Shown here piece by piece: positions 4,513-6,036 of a stretch of DNA of 6,036 bases. The DNA lies in assembly GCA_947600345.1 (NCBI GenBank), contig CANQGC010000188.1, positions 1 through 6,036 on the forward strand, given 5' to 3'. The notes below the pieces were generated by a model. It ran no database searches. It was not told the origin of the DNA and was given only the letters and a program-made list of their open reading frames with translations. The translations under genes were made by a program, and so were the position numbers. Position 1 is the stretch's first letter. Each line of letters begins with the position of its first letter. The DNA is from an uncultured Clostridia bacterium. GTDB taxonomy: Bacteria > Bacillota > Clostridia > Christensenellales > Aristaeellaceae.

Positions 4513-4514
4513 AA
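4486..4514 (-). promoter_or_regulatory. Near-consensus extended -10 promoter on the minus strand
   Basis: Read leftward: TTGACT (4514-4509), a 17-base spacer ending TGC, and TAGAAT (4491-4486), each box matching sigma-A consensus at 5 of 6 bases, with an extended TGn. No leftward protein gene lies downstream before the terminator at 4411-4458. Confidence 0.82.
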
Positions 4515-4531
4515 ACCCGACGAGAAAGAAA

Positions 4532-4548
4532 GCCCCAGCGGGGCCGAC
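4532..4548 (+). repeat. Fragment of the class II palindromic element (copy G)
   Basis: GCCCC-AGC-GGGGC (4532-4544) followed by CGAC, matching the first hairpin and GACTAG junction of copies E and F. The bases after it (GCCGACATA, then a GAAGGA-like ribosome site) also resemble the right end of copy F before the holin. Confidence 0.55.
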
Positions 4549-4567
4549 ATACGAAGGAGAGACGAAT

Positions 4568-4801
4568 ATGCAGAGCGATTTCAGGCTCATTACGACCTTA
4601 GAAGAGTTAGACCATAAGCTGAGCGCGCTGTGCGGCGGGCTGGAAACCGCTGCGGTATGCGCGGAGGAGTACGATCGCAACCTGCGCCACAATTCGCTGT
4701 ATCAGCACATCGAGTGCCTGCGCATGACGGCGGGCAGCGCCCTGACCAGCGTGGACGAGGCCCAGCGCATCGAGCGCGAGCGGAACGCGATGAACGAATA
4801 A
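4568..4801 (+). CDS. Unknown small helical protein, 77 aa
   Basis: Not recognised. ATG 4568 has GAAGGAGAG (4553-4561) upstream at good distance. The product starts MQSDFRLITTLEELDHKLSALCGGLETAAVCAEEY and is predicted to be almost all helix, with many acidic residues, two central Cys (22, 31) plus Cys50, and a charged tail (DEAQRIERERNAMNE). There is no membrane segment. No convincing rightward promoter of its own is seen, so it is probably read from the RHH promoter across the antisense RNA region, and the candidate small RNA may control it. A terminator follows 22 bases after the stop. It could be a small phage regulator or structural accessory; the sequence does not decide. Confidence 0.75.
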   Translation: MQSDFRLITTLEELDHKLSALCGGLETAAVCAEEYDRNLRHNSLYQHIECLRMTAGSALTSVDEAQRIERERNAMNE

Positions 4802-4812
4802 CACAATAGCAC

Positions 4813-4971
4813 ATGAGACGCCGGAAACGCCCCTGTGGGCGTTTCTTTCGTTTGGGCGATAAATCTATCGGGCAAATGCAGGGAAACGGGAGACGCGAGC
4901 GCCTGGAGCGGGAAACCGCGCAGGTGAACCTTTTCGACCTCGATAGTTCGGGATTTTTCGGCGAAAAGTGA
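4813..4971 (+). CDS. Doubtful small ORF, 52 aa (or 31 aa from 4876)
   Basis: An open frame from ATG 4813 runs through the terminator hairpin and ends at TGA 4971. The later part, from the ATG at 4876 (GRRERLERETAQVNLFDLDSSGFFGEK), has codon use like the neighbouring genes and looks protein-like, but neither start has a clear ribosome site and no promoter is seen. It may be the remnant of a longer gene, a leaderless peptide, or chance. Confidence 0.25.
   Translation: MRRRKRPCGRFFRLGDKSIGQMQGNGRRERLERETAQVNLFDLDSSGFFGEK
4824..4853 (+). terminator. Terminator after the 77-aa gene
   Basis: Perfect 9-bp stem GAAACGCCC/GGGCGTTTC (4824-4832/4837-4845) with a CTGT loop, followed by TTTCGTTT. It lies 22 bases after the stop at 4801 and ends the RHH transcription unit. 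Confidence 0.87.
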
Positions 4972-4983
4972 GCGCTGCGGGCG

Positions 4984-5000
4984 CGATCCGGCGCGGATCG
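4984..5000. repeat. Small hairpin in the convergent intergenic region
   Basis: Arms CGATCCG (4984-4990) and CGGATCG (4994-5000) with a GCG loop. No T tract follows. Apart from the doubtful ORF and this hairpin, 4854-5030 shows nothing I can assign. Confidence 0.45.
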
Positions 5001-5032
5001 GAGATCTGCAGGAGAAAAATTCACGCACAAAG

Positions 5033-5070
5033 AAGCGGGAAACACTGAAAAAGTTCGGTGTTTCCCGCTT
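5033..5070. terminator. Bidirectional terminator between convergent operons
   Basis: A perfect 13-bp stem, AAGCGGGAAACAC (5033-5045) with its complement (5058-5070), and a 12-base loop. Rightward it is followed by a broken T run (TTCGTCGTTTT). Leftward the flank reads CTTTGTGCG, a weak T run. It sits 27 bases past the stop of the last leftward gene, so its main job is probably to end that operon. Confidence 0.78.
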
Positions 5071-5097
5071 TTCGTCGTTTTGGGAAGGCGGGCTGCA

Positions 5098-5301
5098 TTA
5101 CTCGCCGAAATCGGTACCGGTTTCGACCTTGTAAAGCGCTTTCAGCGTTTCACGCTTTTCATGCAGCGGGAGGAGTATCTGTTTGGTGAGTTCGTCGATC
5201 TGCTGGTCGTGCTGGTCGGGATCGGGCCGCCACCGCGCAATTTGCGCTCCGAGGGCGCTGATCGCCAGCGTCAGGATTTCGGTATGTGTGATCTGTACCA
5301 T
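5098..5301 (-). CDS. Unknown small protein, 67 aa
   Basis: Not recognised. The start is ATG 5301 (MVQITHTEIL) because GGAGG (complement of 5307-5311) lies 5 bases upstream; a longer frame back to 5328 would begin before the ribosome site. The product is predicted helical and soluble: EILTLAISALGAQIARW (8-24), then a polar linker DPDQHDQQIDELTKQILL and a basic helix HEKRETLKALYKVE, ending DFGE. It is the last gene of the leftward operon, with a terminator hairpin just beyond. A 40-base repeat separates it from the gene before it. Small size and operon position suggest a phage early or accessory gene; nothing assigns a function. Confidence 0.72.
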   Translation of the reverse strand: MVQITHTEILTLAISALGAQIARWRPDPDQHDQQIDELTKQILLPLHEKRETLKALYKVETGTDFGE

Positions 5302-5312
5302 GAAAACCTCCA

Positions 5313-5352
5313 ATCTGCCCGCGTACAATGCCCACGGGCGGGCAGGTCGGTC
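5313..5352 (-). repeat. Intercistronic hairpin repeat, copy 1
   Basis: Nearly identical to 5817-5855 (one substitution, one indel). Leftward it lies between the stop of the 151-aa gene, which it overlaps by two bases, and the ribosome site of the 67-aa gene. Arms CTGCCCGC (5315-5322) and GCGGGCAG (5338-5345) form a perfect 8-bp stem ending about 4 bases before GGAGG. Confidence 0.82.
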
Positions 5353-5806
5353 AGTGTTCGGGGTAAATGCCGGTCGCCACCAGTTCGCCGGCGGCGGTCC
5401 AGAATTTGACGGCGTGGTTTGGGGCGTCCAGCTCCGCCTGCAGCGGCTCTGGGGTGCCGCAGGAGTTCACGCGGTAGAGGTTGTAAAAGTCCAGCAGATC
5501 GGCCAGGCCGCCCGGCTGCAGGATGAAAGCGGCGTAGCTGGGGCTGATGACGCGGCACTGATCGACGCCCCGCTGCCGGTAGGCAATCAGCAGGCAGTTC
5601 GGCCACAATTCGCCGTTTGCGACGCGGGCGATGGCGTCATACTCGCGGACCTTGATTTCGTTCACCGCGGCCAGGCTGCAAAGGGCCGTGCAAAAGTGCA
5701 TCGCGTCCTGAATGGACTTCAAGTGGGGATAGCGCTCCACCGCCGCGTCGTAGATCGGCAGGCTGCTCGCAGCGATCTTTGTGGGGTGCAGGAAAACGTA
5801 ATTCAT
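5351..5806 (-). CDS. Unknown 151-aa protein
   Basis: Not recognised. ATG 5806 (MNYVFLHPTKIAA) is preferred because AGGAG ends 5 bases upstream of it; an in-frame ATG at 5839 lies before the ribosome site and inside the hairpin repeat. The protein looks soluble and alpha/beta: SIQDAMHFCTALCSLAAV (about 31-48) is a hydrophobic helix with two Cys, then YDAIARVANGELWPNCLLIAY, ISPSYAAFILQPGGLADLL and DFYNLYRVNSCG, ending FWTAAGELVATGIYPEH. No catalytic motif or membrane helix is evident. It is the middle gene of the leftward operon, flanked on both sides by copies of the same hairpin repeat. Confidence 0.75.
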   Translation of the reverse strand: MNYVFLHPTKIAASSLPIYDAAVERYPHLKSIQDAMHFCTALCSLAAVNEIKVREYDAIARVANGELWPNCLLIAYRQRGVDQCRVISPSYAAFILQPGGLADLLDFYNLYRVNSCGTPEPLQAELDAPNHAVKFWTAAGELVATGIYPEH

Positions 5807-5816
5807 GGCTGCTCCT

Positions 5817-5855
5817 ATCTGCCCGCGTACCATGCCCACGGGCGGGCGGTCGGTC
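5817..5855 (-). repeat. Intercistronic hairpin repeat, copy 2
   Basis: Matches 5313-5352 over 39 bases. It fills the gap between the stop of the upstream leftward gene (5858) and the ribosome site of the 151-aa gene. Arms GCCCGC (5821-5826) and GCGGGC (5842-5847) can pair; the outer pairs of copy 1 are lost here. Confidence 0.82.
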
Positions 5856-5857
5856 GT

Positions 5858-6036
5858 TTATCCCTGGACGATGACGCCCAGCTCGTTCGCGCGGTCGTTC
5901 ATGAGGTCGCGCAGCGGATCGTACTCCGGCTCGTCGTCCTCCTCCAGCGCCGGACCCAGCGCCGGCTCCTGATCGACGGGCGCCAGGCGCTCCAGTTCGG
6001 CGTAGAACCACTCGCGCTCCGCTTCGGTGATCCAGC
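5858..6036 (-). CDS. C-terminal part of an acidic unknown protein (runs off the window)
   Basis: A leftward frame enters at the window end and stops at TAA (complement of 5858-5860), giving 58 visible residues starting WITEAEREWFYAELERL. A Pro/Glu/Asp-rich stretch (QEPALGPALEEDDEPEYDP) is followed by LRDLMNDRANELGVIVQG. It is strongly acidic with no membrane segment. This frame is chosen over the longer overlapping leftward frame because its composition is protein-like and it ends just before the ribosome site of the next gene, as expected in an operon. The start, full size and function are unknown. Confidence 0.68.
   Translation of the reverse strand, partial: WITEAEREWFYAELERLAPVDQEPALGPALEEDDEPEYDPLRDLMNDRANELGVIVQG

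Noticed and set aside
4416..4601. Rightward 61-codon frame starting at the RHH stop
   Set aside because: Covers the small-RNA region and the start of the 77-aa gene; composition is not protein-like and there is no ribosome site.
5080..5409. Rightward 109-codon frame
   Set aside because: Opposite the leftward operon, with no ribosome site and crossing the hairpin repeat.
5637..6011. Leftward 124-codon frame at the window end
   Set aside because: Overlaps the 151-aa gene out of frame and is Arg/Gly/Ala-rich; the frame ending at 5858 has protein-like composition and fits the operon spacing.

Overview
The window reads as the distal late region of a temperate phage or prophage from a GC-rich member of the Clostridia (Bacillota). 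The pointers are strong AGGAGG-type ribosome binding sites, consensus sigma-A promoters, an XkdX-family protein, an XhlA-like coiled-coil/membrane protein, an r1t-type holin, and an endolysin with an NlpC/P60-like catalytic domain, a peptidoglycan-binding domain and two SH3b domains. Nothing identifies the species, and no integrase or attachment site is visible.

Layout. Bases 1-822 hold the 3' part of a reverse transcriptase with the GxxxSQ signature of diversity-generating retroelements (DGRs). A dense rightward operon follows: unknown 112-aa protein (687-1025), XkdX-like (1029-1256), membrane-anchored unknown (1253-1720), endolysin (1836-3281), XhlA-like (3285-3575) and holin (3712-3930). 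It ends in a hairpin-rich untranslated stretch and a strong terminator (4138-4165). A perfect-consensus promoter (4181-4209) then drives a 59-aa ribbon-helix-helix (RHH) repressor-like gene (4240-4419), followed by an unknown 77-aa gene (4568-4801). Between these two, on the minus strand, a near-consensus promoter and an intrinsic terminator enclose about 69 nt with no gene, which I call a candidate antisense/small RNA. The rest of the window is a leftward operon of three genes of unknown function (5858-beyond the end, 5351-5806, 5098-5301), ending at a shared terminator hairpin (5033-5070).

The most unusual signal is a family of short palindromic elements scattered through the late operon. 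Some are intergenic (1719-1816, 3602-3692, 3940-4099, fragment 4532-4548). Others lie in frame inside genes: XkdX near 1141-1206, and the endolysin at 2217-2280, 2686-2755 and 2934-3028. Copies share ordered blocks while stem sequences change on both sides, so pairing is kept. They sit at domain boundaries, loops or protein ends, behaving like the protein-coding palindromic elements known from Rickettsia, and I know of no name for them in this setting.

How the parts work together. The rightward operon would supply the end of the tail/DGR region and then host lysis: holin and XhlA-like protein at the membrane, endolysin on the wall. The RHH gene, its repeat-flanked promoter, the opposing short RNA and the downstream small gene resemble in geometry the copG-antisense RNA-rep control circuit of pMV158-type plasmids, although the downstream protein here is not a recognisable Rep.
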